Origin: Clostridiales bacterium
GTDB taxonomy: Bacteria; Bacillota_A; Clostridia; Oscillospirales; Acutalibacteraceae
NCBI GenBank assembly: GCA_009774735.1
Contig: VSOH01000004.1
Coordinates: 1 to 23,753, forward strand
Reading direction: 5' to 3'
DNA: 23,753 bases
How positions within the stretch are numbered: the stretch's first letter is position 1; every line of letters begins with the position of its first letter. Positions 6,639 to 14,326 of this stretch are shown piece by piece. The translations under genes and the position numbers were made by a program. The notes below the pieces were generated by a model. It worked only from the letters and a program-made list of their open reading frames with translations, was not told where the DNA came from and searched no databases.

Positions 6639-8632
6639 TGAATAATATGGCAAAAAACTGGAAATCAATTTTAATATATTTATTGATACCGGTGCTTTTA
6701 ATTGGTGCAATTATTTTTGTTTCACACCAGCAAACCAAGGTTGATGTGAAGTATTCTGAAATTGTGACAGTATTTAAAAACGATGAGGTTAAAGAGTTTA
6801 CTCTTGATTTGTCAAGCGGCAGTTTGATTTACAAAACCTTTGCCGAACCTGACAAGGAGCAGCGTTATTCTGTTCCGAATGTGGCTTATTTCCTTGACGA
6901 TATCAGGGATGAGGTTGAAGAGTATAATGAAAAAAATCCTGACAATAAAATAATTTTTGACTATAAAAAAGGTACATCAGGCTCATGGATTTACAGCATG
7001 CTGCCAAGCTTGGTAATCACGGTTGGTCTTATTGCTCTTTCTATTTATATGATAAGAAAAATGAGCAATGCAATGAATAGTGACACGAACAGAACCCTTG
7101 GTTTCGGAAAAATCAGAGCTAAGGTTCATACTGATGATGAAAATAACAAAACCACCTTTGCCGACGTCGCAGGCTGTGACGAGGAAAAGGAAGAAATGAA
7201 GGAACTTGTTGATTTCTTAAAGGACAGTGAGAAATTCACTTCTTTAGGTGCAAGGATACCAAAGGGTGTACTTTTGGTTGGTCCTCCGGGTACAGGTAAA
7301 ACTCTGCTCGCACGAGCTGTTGCAGGTGAGGCTGATACACCGTTTCTTTCAATTTCGGGTTCTGATTTTGTTGAAATGTATGTGGGTGTCGGTGCTTCAC
7401 GTGTTCGTGATTTATTTGATCAGGCACAGAAGAAAGCGCCATGTATTGTTTTTATTGATGAAATTGATGCTGTCGGTCGTCACAGAGGAACAGGTACAGG
7501 CGGCGGTAACGATGAGAGAGAACAGACTCTTAATCAGATACTTGTTGAGATGGATGGATTTGGTACCAACACAGGAATTATCGTTATTGCTGCAACAAAC
7601 CGTCCGGATGTCCTTGACCCTGCACTTTTAAGACCCGGCAGATTTGACAGGCAGATTACCGTTAACAGACCCGATGCTAAGGGCAGAGAGGAAATACTTA
7701 AGGTTCATTCAAAGAACAAGCCGCTTGCTCCTGACGTCGATATCAGTGATGTTGCAAAGGATACAACAGGCTTTACCGGTGCTGACCTCGAAAATCTTCT
7801 TAATGAAGCCGCTATACTCGCTGTCAGACGAGGCAAGAAAGCAATCACAATGACTGAGATTTTTGATGCTATATCTAAGGTCGGAATCGGTACTGAAAAG
7901 AAATCTCATAAGTATAATGAAAAATCAAAGAAGCTTACTGCTTATCATGAGGCAGGTCATGCCGTTTCATCCTACTATCTTGAAGAGTGTGACCCTGTAA
8001 AAGAAATCTCAATTATTCCGCGCGGTATGGGAGCAGGCGGTTATACTTGGTATACACCGCAGGAAGAAAATTATCCTTCTAAAAAAGCTATGCTTGATGA
8101 GCTTGTGTGCCTGCTTGGCGGACGTGTTGCCGAGGCAATCGTACTCAAGGATATATCAACAGGTGCATCAAATGACCTGCAGAGAGCATCCACAATCTGT
8201 CGTGATATGGTTTCAAAATACGGTATGAGTGATGAACTCGGTCCTGTTGTTTACAGTGACGATAATAACGAGGTATTTCTTGGAAGAGACTACGGTCATG
8301 TTAACAATTACAGTGATGTAACTTCTGCAAGAATTGATGCTGAGATTGAAAAAATGATGCGTACTGCTTATGAAAAGACCGAAAATATTCTTAAAGAGCA
8401 TTATGATAAGCTTGAGCTTATCGCAGAAACTCTTATTGAAAAAGAGAAAATTAGCGGTGCTGATTTTGTTTCATTGATGGAAAAGGGCTATATTGAAGAG
8501 TCTGATGAAGATGCTGTTGAATCTGACGTCGTTAATACAGCGCAAGCTCCTGCTGATGCGTCAGCAGAGGCTGCAGAAGTTGTTGAAGTTAACAATGACA
8601 GTACAACGGATGTGTCAATTTCTGACGAATAG
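6638..8632 (+). CDS. ftsH: ATP-dependent zinc metalloprotease FtsH
   Basis: 664 aa; a membrane-anchored hexameric AAA+ protease that degrades misfolded membrane proteins and regulatory proteins. One transmembrane segment lies at about residues 10-28 and a second at about 123-146, with an extracytoplasmic loop between. The AAA domain has Walker A GPPGTGKT (215-222), Walker B IVFIDEIDA and the second region of homology (AATNRPDVLDPALLRPGRFDRQ). The protease domain has HEAGH (437-441) and the third zinc ligand Asp513 in STGASNDLQRA. The C-terminal tail after about residue 620 is acidic and Ala/Val-rich. ATG at 6638 overlaps the last base of the tilS stop; GGAGG is 7 bases upstream. Last gene of the operon, closed by a strong terminator. 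Confidence 0.97.
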   Translation: MNNMAKNWKSILIYLLIPVLLIGAIIFVSHQQTKVDVKYSEIVTVFKNDEVKEFTLDLSSGSLIYKTFAEPDKEQRYSVPNVAYFLDDIRDEVEEYNEKNPDNKIIFDYKKGTSGSWIYSMLPSLVITVGLIALSIYMIRKMSNAMNSDTNRTLGFGKIRAKVHTDDENNKTTFADVAGCDEEKEEMKELVDFLKDSEKFTSLGARIPKGVLLVGPPGTGKTLLARAVAGEADTPFLSISGSDFVEMYVGVGASRVRDLFDQAQKKAPCIVFIDEIDAVGRHRGTGTGGGNDEREQTLNQILVEMDGFGTNTGIIVIAATNRPDVLDPALLRPGRFDRQITVNRPDAKGREEILKVHSKNKPLAPDVDISDVAKDTTGFTGADLENLLNEAAILAVRRGKKAITMTEIFDAISKVGIGTEKKSHKYNEKSKKLTAYHEAGHAVSSYYLEECDPVKEISIIPRGMGAGGYTWYTPQEENYPSKKAMLDELVCLLGGRVAEAIVLKDISTGASNDLQRASTICRDMVSKYGMSDELGPVVYSDDNNEVFLGRDYGHVNNYSDVTSARIDAEIEKMMRTAYEKTENILKEHYDKLELIAETLIEKEKISGADFVSLMEKGYIEESDEDAVESDVVNTAQAPADASAEAAEVVEVNNDSTTDVSISDE

Positions 8633-8640
8633 AATATTAT

Positions 8641-8677
8641 TTTAACGGTAGCATACAACAGCTACCGTTAAATTTTT
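8641..8677 (+). terminator. Rho-independent terminator of the rnj-ftsH operon
   Basis: TTTAACGGTAGC (8641-8652) pairs perfectly with GCTACCGTTAAA (8661-8672) around an 8-base loop and is followed by five T. It starts 8 bases after the ftsH stop. Confidence 0.9.
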
Positions 8678-8683
8678 GTATTC

Positions 8684-8712
8684 TTGACTTTTAATACAAG
8701 ATATTGTAATAT
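8684..8712 (+). promoter_or_regulatory. Predicted promoter of the topoisomerase pair
   Basis: TTGACT (8684-8689, 5/6) is followed after 17 bases by TAATAT (8707-8712, 4/6). It lies just after the ftsH terminator and about 35 bases before the TTG start, and uses the same -10 sequence as the predicted rnj promoter. Confidence 0.55.
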
Positions 8713-8735
8713 ATTCCAGTATGTGAACTTCATTC

Positions 8736-8740
8736 GGAGG
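8736..8740 (+). promoter_or_regulatory. Ribosome binding site that fixes a TTG start
   Basis: GGAGG sits 7 bases before TTG at 8748. No ATG or GTG in the same frame lies close enough, so the B subunit gene is assigned a TTG start. Confidence 0.8.
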
Positions 8741-8747
8741 GATAAAT

Positions 8748-10727
8748 TTGGCTAAGAAAAAAGAGTATGGTAATGACAGTATTAAATCATTAAAGGGTGC
8801 TGACAGAGTAAGACTGCGTCCGGCAGTCATATTCGGCTCAGATGGTCTTGAGGGCTGTGAGCACGCTGTGTTTGAAATTATGTCAAACTCAATTGACGAA
8901 GCAAGGGAAGGCTATGGCGGGAAAATTGTTGTAACACGTTTTCTCGACGGCTCAGTTGAGGTGCAGGATTTCGGACGAGGCATTCCTGTTGACTATAATA
9001 AAAACGAAGAAAAATATAACTGGGAGCTTCTGTTCTGCGAAATGTATGCAGGCGGTAAGTATGACAATGACGGTGAGAATTATGAATTCTCTCTCGGTCT
9101 TAATGGTCTTGGCTTGTGTGCCACACAGTATGCTTCTGAATATATGGATGCTGAGGTGCATACCGGCGGTTATAAGTATACCCTCCATTTTGAAAAGGGC
9201 GAAAATGTCGGCGGTCTTGTTAAAGAAAAATATGACAAGCGTGACACGGGAACACGTATACGCTGGAAGCCTGATTTAGATGTTTTTACCGATATCAATA
9301 TACCTCTTGACTATTATAAGGAAACTATAAAAAGACAGGCTATTGTCAATGACGGTATCAAGTTTATTTTAAAAGACCAGATATCTGCTGCTAAATTTGA
9401 TACTATTGAATATTGCTATAACGATGGTATTTCTGATTATGTCAAGGAGCTTGCCGACGATAATGCTTTCACTGCACCGCAGTACTGGGAATGTGAAAGG
9501 CGAGGCAAGGACAGAGAGGATTTGCCTGAATATAAGCTGAAAATCAAAGCTGCATTATGTTTTTCGCTAAAGACACAGCTTAAGGAGTATTACCACAATT
9601 CAAGCTATCTTGAGCATGGCGGTGCACCGGAAAAGGCTTTTAAAAGTGCCTTTGTTAATCAGATTAATGCTTACTTAAAGGCTAATAATAAATATGCAAA
9701 AAGCGACAGTCAGATAAATGTTCAGGATATTGAGGATTGCATTATCTTTGTAGTATCCTCATTTTCTACACAGACTTCTTATGAAAACCAGACTAAAAAG
9801 GCTATAACGAATAAGTTTATTCAGGAAGCAATGACAGACTTTTTCCGTCGTCAGCTTGAAGTGTATTTTATCGAAAATAAAATGGATGCCGATAAAATAT
9901 CTAATCAGGTACTCATTAATATGCGTGCCAGAGTTAAGGCTGAGAATACAAGAAAAACCCTGAAAACCTCTCTTCAGTCAAAAATGGATTTGACAAATCG
10001 TATTCAGAAATTTGTGGACTGCCGTTCAAAGGATGTCAATGAAAGAGAAGTGTTTATAGTAGAGGGTGATTCGGCTCTCGGTGCCTGCAAGCAGGCAAGG
10101 GATGCTAATTTTCAGGCAATTATCCCTGTCAGAGGTAAAATACTCAACTGTCTTAAATCTGATTATGACAAGATTTTTAAGAGTGATATTATAACTGATT
10201 TGATTAAAGTTCTTGGCTGCGGTGTTGAGGTTAAGAGCAAGGCGGCAAAGGATTTATCACTGTTTGATATGGACAACCTGCGTTGGTCAAAGGTGCTTAT
10301 CTGTACCGATGCCGACGTTGACGGTTTCCAGATCAGAACGCTGATTTTAACTATGATTTACCGTCTTATGCCAAAACTCATTGAAGCAGGGAAGGTATAT
10401 ATTGCAGAATCACCGCTTTATGAGGTTACTTGCGGTGACCAGACTTATTTTGCTTATAATGAAATAGAGATGGATGAAATTAAGGAAGAGATAGGCAAAA
10501 AAAAATATACTGTTCAGCGTTCAAAGGGTCTTGGTGAAAACGAGGCAGAAATGATGGCGCTTACAACGATGAATCCTGCCACAAGACGACTTATCAAAGT
10601 GACACCTGCAGAGGCTGAAAGAACATCTGAAATGTTTGATTTGCTTCTTGGTGATAATCTTGACGGCAGAAAAGAATATATTGCAGATTACGGTCATCTT
10701 TATATTGATGCCGCTGATGTCAGCTAA
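8748..10727 (+). CDS. parE: Divergent type IIA topoisomerase ATPase/Toprim subunit (ParE/GyrB-like)
   Basis: 659 aa. With the next gene it should form an A2B2 enzyme that passes DNA duplexes using ATP. The GHKL ATPase shows the magnesium-binding Asn47 in SNSIDEA, FGRGIPVD, a glycine box GLNGLGLCATQ (usually GLHGVGASVVN) and the transducer QTK lysine at 350. The Toprim domain has Glu439 in VEGDSALGACKQARD (usually EGDSAGGSAKQGRD), RGKILN, the metal site DADVDG (521-526) and SKGLGENEAE in place of the usual RFKGLGEM. The familiar N-terminal RPGMYIG is RPAVIFG. All catalytic residues are present, so it should be active, but it is clearly outside ordinary GyrB. Family-level call is sure; the ParE symbol is provisional because the genome's other gyrase genes are not visible. 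TTG start with GGAGG. Confidence 0.85.
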   Translation: MAKKKEYGNDSIKSLKGADRVRLRPAVIFGSDGLEGCEHAVFEIMSNSIDEAREGYGGKIVVTRFLDGSVEVQDFGRGIPVDYNKNEEKYNWELLFCEMYAGGKYDNDGENYEFSLGLNGLGLCATQYASEYMDAEVHTGGYKYTLHFEKGENVGGLVKEKYDKRDTGTRIRWKPDLDVFTDINIPLDYYKETIKRQAIVNDGIKFILKDQISAAKFDTIEYCYNDGISDYVKELADDNAFTAPQYWECERRGKDREDLPEYKLKIKAALCFSLKTQLKEYYHNSSYLEHGGAPEKAFKSAFVNQINAYLKANNKYAKSDSQINVQDIEDCIIFVVSSFSTQTSYENQTKKAITNKFIQEAMTDFFRRQLEVYFIENKMDADKISNQVLINMRARVKAENTRKTLKTSLQSKMDLTNRIQKFVDCRSKDVNEREVFIVEGDSALGACKQARDANFQAIIPVRGKILNCLKSDYDKIFKSDIITDLIKVLGCGVEVKSKAAKDLSLFDMDNLRWSKVLICTDADVDGFQIRTLILTMIYRLMPKLIEAGKVYIAESPLYEVTCGDQTYFAYNEIEMDEIKEEIGKKKYTVQRSKGLGENEAEMMALTTMNPATRRLIKVTPAEAERTSEMFDLLLGDNLDGRKEYIADYGHLYIDAADVS

Positions 10728-10732
10728 GGAGG
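10728..10732 (+). promoter_or_regulatory. Ribosome binding site that fixes the second TTG start
   Basis: GGAGG directly follows the stop of the B subunit gene and lies 9 bases before TTG at 10742, the start in the A subunit frame. Another TTG at 10737 is in a different frame. Confidence 0.75.
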
Positions 10733-10741
10733 TGCATTGTT

Positions 10742-12982
10742 TTGGCAAGAAGAAAAAAAGATAACTCGGAGCAGAATAGTAAACCGCTTGCAGACAATGT
10801 GCACATCAAAGGAGCCGGTTTGGTACAGGACGAGGTTATTACTGACACATTAACAGGCAACTATATGCCTTATGCAATGAGTGTAATTCTGTCACGTGCC
10901 ATTCCTGAGATTGATGGTTTGAAGCCATCTCACAGAAAGCTGCTTTACACTATGTATAATATGGGACTTCTGCAGGGCGGAACAATAAAAAGTGCAAATA
11001 TTGTGGGTCGTACAATGCAGCTTAATCCTCATGGTGATGCTGCAATTTACGAAACCATGGTGCGTCTGTCACGAGGCAATGAGGCACTCCTTTATCCGTT
11101 TGTTGAATCTAAGGGTAACTTCGGTAAAGCGTACAGCAAAAATATGATGTATGCTGCATCACGTTATACCGAAGCAAAGCTTGCACCTATTTGCCATGAG
11201 CTGTTTGATGATATTAAGCTTGATACTGTTGATTTTGTTGATAACTATGATAATACAATGAAGGAGCCTACACTCCTGCCTGTGACATTTCCGACAATTC
11301 TCTGCAATGTTACAACCGGTATTGCTGTTGGTATGGCATCATCAATTGCATCGTTCAATATTAAGGAAATATGCGACACGACGGTTGCACTTATGAAAAA
11401 TCCTGACCACATTATCAGTGACACACTTGTTGCACCTGATTTTGTGGGCGGCGGTTATATACTTTATAACAAATCTGAGCTTGATAAAATCTATGAAACA
11501 GGTCGAGGCTCTGTCAAGGTACGTGCAAAATATACCTATGACAAAAAATATAATTGTATTGATATTACACAGATTCCGCCTACAACTACGTCTGAGGCGG
11601 TTATCGACAAGGTTGTTGAGCTTGTCAAATCTAATAAGATTAAGGAAATCAGTGATATCCGTGATGAAACTGATTTGTCAGGTCTGAAAATAACGATTGA
11701 CCTTAAGCGTGGTGTTGATGCGGATAAATTTATGCTGAAGCTTTATAAAATGACACCGCTGCAGGACAGCTTTAGCTGTAACTTCAATCTGCTTATTAAA
11801 GGCAGACCTGTTGTTCTCGGTGTCAAGGGAATACTTTTGGAGTGGATTGACTTCAGACTTGAGTGCATAAGACGGCGCATTACCTTTAATCTTGATAAAA
11901 AGAGAAAACAGCTTCATTTGTTGAAGGGTCTTTCAAAAATTTTGCTTGATATCGACAAGGCAGTTAAGATTGTAAGAGAAACCGAGAGTGAGTCAGAGGT
12001 TGTTCCGAATCTTATGATTGGATTTGGTATTGATGAAATTCAGGCTGAATATGTTGCAGAAATTAAACTGCGTCATTTGAATCGTGAATATATCCTCAAG
12101 CGCATTAAGGACATAGAACAGCTTGAAAATGATATTGCTGACCTTGAAGCAACCCTCGCAAGCAAAAATAAGATGAAAAAAATCATTATCGGTGAGCTTG
12201 ATGCAGTTGCTGAGAAGTACGATAGCGGCAGGAAGAGTGAGGTTCTGTACGATGCTGATGAGGAGTTGCCTGCCGAGGTTATTGAGATTGCCGATTATCC
12301 CGTAACTCTCTTTTTGTCAGAACAGGGCTATCTTAAAAAAATTAAAACAGCTAATCTTCGTATGAGCGGTGAACAGAAGGTTAAAGAGGGTGACAGAATG
12401 CTCCCTGAAATCGAATGCTCAAACAAGGATGAATTGCTGTTCTTTACCAATAATCATCAGGTATACAAATCAAAGGCTGATGATTTTGCGGATACAAAGG
12501 CATCTGTTCTCGGCGAATATGTACCATCAAAGCTTGATATGGATGAGGGTGAGCAGGTTGTCTATATGGCGGTGCTTAGCGAGTATTCAGGATATATGCT
12601 GTTTGCGTTTGAAAACGGAAAGCTTGCTAAGGTTGATATTTCGGCATATGCAACAAAAACAAACAGAAAAAAACTAATTAACGCTTACTCGAATAAATCA
12701 CCGCTTGCAGGTGCAATTTATATAAAGGAAGATACGGATATTGTGTTAAGCTCTTCAGGCGGAAGGAAACTTCTTATTAATACTGCAGGTATTTTGCCTA
12801 AAACTACCAAGGATACGCTGGGAATAGCTGCAATGAAGCTGAAAAAGACACATAAGGTGCTTTCTATTCATATCCATTTTGAGAATGAATTTGAAAAAGA
12901 GTGGCGCTTCAGAGCCAAAAATCTTCCTGCGGCAGGTGCTCTGCCGGGAGAGGCGGATATAGCAGAGCAAATTACTTTTTAA
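10742..12982 (+). CDS. parC: Divergent type IIA topoisomerase cleavage subunit (ParC/GyrA-like)
   Basis: 746 aa; the DNA-breakage and rejoining subunit paired with the gene before it, 14 bases upstream. The winged-helix region shows YAMSVILSRAIPEIDGLKPSHRKLLY, NPHGDAAIYETMVR (95-108) and the catalytic Tyr142 in AASRYTEAK. The tower and coiled-coil domains follow to about residue 490 (KRIKDIEQLENDIADLEATL is a coiled coil). The C-terminal 250 residues keep recognisable beta-strand repeats of a degenerate pinwheel but no GyrA box (QRRGGKG), which argues for decatenase (topoisomerase IV-like) rather than supercoiling activity. The quinolone-contact serine (E. coli GyrA Ser83) is Ala100; Glu104 stands at Asp87. 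No clear terminator follows, so transcripts may continue into secG. Confidence 0.85.
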   Translation: MARRKKDNSEQNSKPLADNVHIKGAGLVQDEVITDTLTGNYMPYAMSVILSRAIPEIDGLKPSHRKLLYTMYNMGLLQGGTIKSANIVGRTMQLNPHGDAAIYETMVRLSRGNEALLYPFVESKGNFGKAYSKNMMYAASRYTEAKLAPICHELFDDIKLDTVDFVDNYDNTMKEPTLLPVTFPTILCNVTTGIAVGMASSIASFNIKEICDTTVALMKNPDHIISDTLVAPDFVGGGYILYNKSELDKIYETGRGSVKVRAKYTYDKKYNCIDITQIPPTTTSEAVIDKVVELVKSNKIKEISDIRDETDLSGLKITIDLKRGVDADKFMLKLYKMTPLQDSFSCNFNLLIKGRPVVLGVKGILLEWIDFRLECIRRRITFNLDKKRKQLHLLKGLSKILLDIDKAVKIVRETESESEVVPNLMIGFGIDEIQAEYVAEIKLRHLNREYILKRIKDIEQLENDIADLEATLASKNKMKKIIIGELDAVAEKYDSGRKSEVLYDADEELPAEVIEIADYPVTLFLSEQGYLKKIKTANLRMSGEQKVKEGDRMLPEIECSNKDELLFFTNNHQVYKSKADDFADTKASVLGEYVPSKLDMDEGEQVVYMAVLSEYSGYMLFAFENGKLAKVDISAYATKTNRKKLINAYSNKSPLAGAIYIKEDTDIVLSSSGGRKLLINTAGILPKTTKDTLGIAAMKLKKTHKVLSIHIHFENEFEKEWRFRAKNLPAAGALPGEADIAEQITF

Positions 12983-12998
12983 CTTTTAAAAAAAGTGC

Positions 12999-13027
12999 TT
13001 GCATTATAACAGCTATTGTGATATAAT
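12999..13027 (+). promoter_or_regulatory. Predicted secG promoter (extended -10)
   Basis: TTGCAT (12999-13004) is followed after 17 bases by a perfect TATAAT (13022-13027) preceded by TGA, an extended -10 element. It closely resembles the predicted rplS promoter at 20297-20325. Confidence 0.72.
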
Positions 13028-13060
13028 CCATTAGTAATTTAGATTAACGGAGGAATAACT

Positions 13061-13312
13061 ATGTCCTGGTATCATTATGTATTTGGTGCAATTCTTATTA
13101 TTGCATCTGTAATTATAACTATCGTTGTACTTATGCAGGAGGGTCGTTCTCAGAACCTTTCCGGTGCTATTGCCGGCGGTGCTGAAACCTTTTTAGGCAA
13201 ATCTAAGGGAAGAACTATTGAAGCAAAACTTGAAAGAATTACAAAATGGTTAATTGTAGTTTTCTTTATAATTGTTCTTGCTGCATTCCTTGTATTTCTT
13301 TTTATAGGATAA
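13061..13312 (+). CDS. secG: Preprotein translocase subunit SecG
   Basis: 83 aa, typical length. SecG is the small membrane subunit of the SecYEG channel and aids SecA-driven export. Two hydrophobic helices (about residues 5-25 and 62-82) flank a short loop containing the family motif LMQEGRSQNLSGAIAGGAE and then FLGKSKGRT. ATG is preceded by GGAGG at 7 bases, and a strong extended -10 promoter lies just upstream. A terminator follows 14 bases after the stop. In many Firmicutes secG precedes rnr and smpB; here it is followed by an exonuclease of a different family. Confidence 0.95.
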   Translation: MSWYHYVFGAILIIASVIITIVVLMQEGRSQNLSGAIAGGAETFLGKSKGRTIEAKLERITKWLIVVFFIIVLAAFLVFLFIG

Positions 13313-13326
13313 GTTTTTAAGAGAAG

Positions 13327-13356
13327 TAACCTTGCGTATGCAAGGTTATTTTTTTT
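13327..13356 (+). terminator. Rho-independent terminator after secG
   Basis: TAACCTTGC (13327-13335) pairs with GCAAGGTTA (13340-13348) around GTAT and is followed by eight T. The next start codon is only 17 bases away, leaving no room for a promoter, so some readthrough is expected. Confidence 0.9.
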
Positions 13357-13373
13357 AGATAAGTGTGATGATT

Positions 13374-14240
13374 ATGGAATATATTATCTTTGATTTAGAA
13401 TGGAATAATGCATTTAATTACAGAACCAAAAAGGGAATAAATGAAATTATAGAAATCGGTGCTGTTAAGCTCAATGATGATTTTGAGGTTGTTGATACAT
13501 TTAAGCAGTTAATTTATCCTCGTCTGTCAAAAAAACTCGGCTCTAATTTTAAAAAGCTTACCCACATTACGATGGAGGAAATAAGGGCGGAAGGCATATC
13601 TTTTGATGAAGCCTTTGCAGATTTTTCACGTTGGAGCAGGGGAAGCAATGTGGTTTTTCTTAGCTGGTCAAACAGTGATCTGTATACCCTTGCCGATAAT
13701 TATAAGCGCTTTAAAAATACCTCTGATGTTGAATTTATGCACTATTATGCCGATGCTCAAAGCTACTGTATGCAGTTTATAAATGACCATAACGGTTCAC
13801 AGATAAGTCTGTCAAGATGTGCTGAAAAGTTTGGTGTTGATGTGGATACGGCTAAATTTCACCGTGCGCTTGAAGATTGCTTTGTTACTGCATATTGCTT
13901 GAAAAAGGTTTTTGACAAGGACAAGTTCAGCAAATTTATTGTAAGGTGTGATGCTGGTTTTTTTGAACGGCTTGTGTTTAAATCCTATTTTATAAATAAG
14001 CCTGTTTATGGTGACTTTGATGTAAATAAGGTTGAGCTGAAATGTCCTGTGTGCAGCGGCTCTGTTTCACCATTCGGTAAATATGAATTCAACAATAATA
14101 CTTTTAGAAATTCAGGTGTATGCAGCAAATGCGGAAAGAAATTCTGGTTGTTTGTAAGAGCTAAGCAGACGTATGACGAACTGATTGTTACACAAAGACT
14201 TGTGGCGATTAATAAAAAAAGAGCAAGATTTATTAACTGA
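13374..14240 (+). CDS. DEDDh 3'-5' exonuclease with C-terminal zinc ribbon
   Basis: 288 aa. The N-terminal RNase T/DnaQ-like exonuclease fold has the full acidic set: Asp7 and Glu9 in IIFDLEWN, Asp102 in SNSDLYTL, and His163 and Asp168 in FHRALEDC, so it should hydrolyse nucleotides from a 3' end with two metal ions. The layout is like KapD and ERI1-type exonucleases. The C-terminal 70 residues carry two cysteine pairs, CPVC (224-227) and CSKC (250-253), a likely zinc ribbon. Whether the substrate is RNA or DNA is not decidable here. Start: ATG 13374 gives the family's usual beginning (MEYIIFDLEW), but ATG 13368 and GTG 13365 are also in frame and none has a strong ribosome binding site. It probably depends on readthrough from secG. 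Confidence 0.85.
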   Translation: MEYIIFDLEWNNAFNYRTKKGINEIIEIGAVKLNDDFEVVDTFKQLIYPRLSKKLGSNFKKLTHITMEEIRAEGISFDEAFADFSRWSRGSNVVFLSWSNSDLYTLADNYKRFKNTSDVEFMHYYADAQSYCMQFINDHNGSQISLSRCAEKFGVDVDTAKFHRALEDCFVTAYCLKKVFDKDKFSKFIVRCDAGFFERLVFKSYFINKPVYGDFDVNKVELKCPVCSGSVSPFGKYEFNNNTFRNSGVCSKCGKKFWLFVRAKQTYDELIVTQRLVAINKKRARFIN

Positions 14241-14266
14241 TTGAATAATTATTTACAAATTACCCC

Positions 14267-14295
14267 TTTATTTATTTAGAACACTGTAATATAAT
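14267..14295 (+). promoter_or_regulatory. Predicted promoter of the penicillin-binding protein gene
   Basis: A perfect TATAAT (14290-14295) lies 31 bases before the start codon. The -35 at 17 bases spacing (TTTATT, 14267-14272) is weak, so the -10 is the better supported part. Confidence 0.5.
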
Positions 14296-14314
14296 AAATT
14301 AGACTAATGTTTAT

Positions 14315-14319
14315 GGAGG
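14315..14319 (+). promoter_or_regulatory. Ribosome binding site that decides the PBP start
   Basis: GGAGG lies only one base before the ATG at 14321 but 7 bases before the in-frame ATG at 14327, so the second ATG is the start. Confidence 0.75.
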
Positions 14320-14326
14320 TATGAAA

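Noticed and set aside
9753..10727. Insertion or fusion in the B subunit explaining its odd motifs
   Set aside because: Length and motif order match ordinary ParE/GyrB; the changes are substitutions spread over the protein.
12982..12996. Possible terminator after the topoisomerase A subunit gene (ACTTTT/AAAAGT)
   Set aside because: The stem is only A-T rich apart from one G-C pair and has no T run after it.
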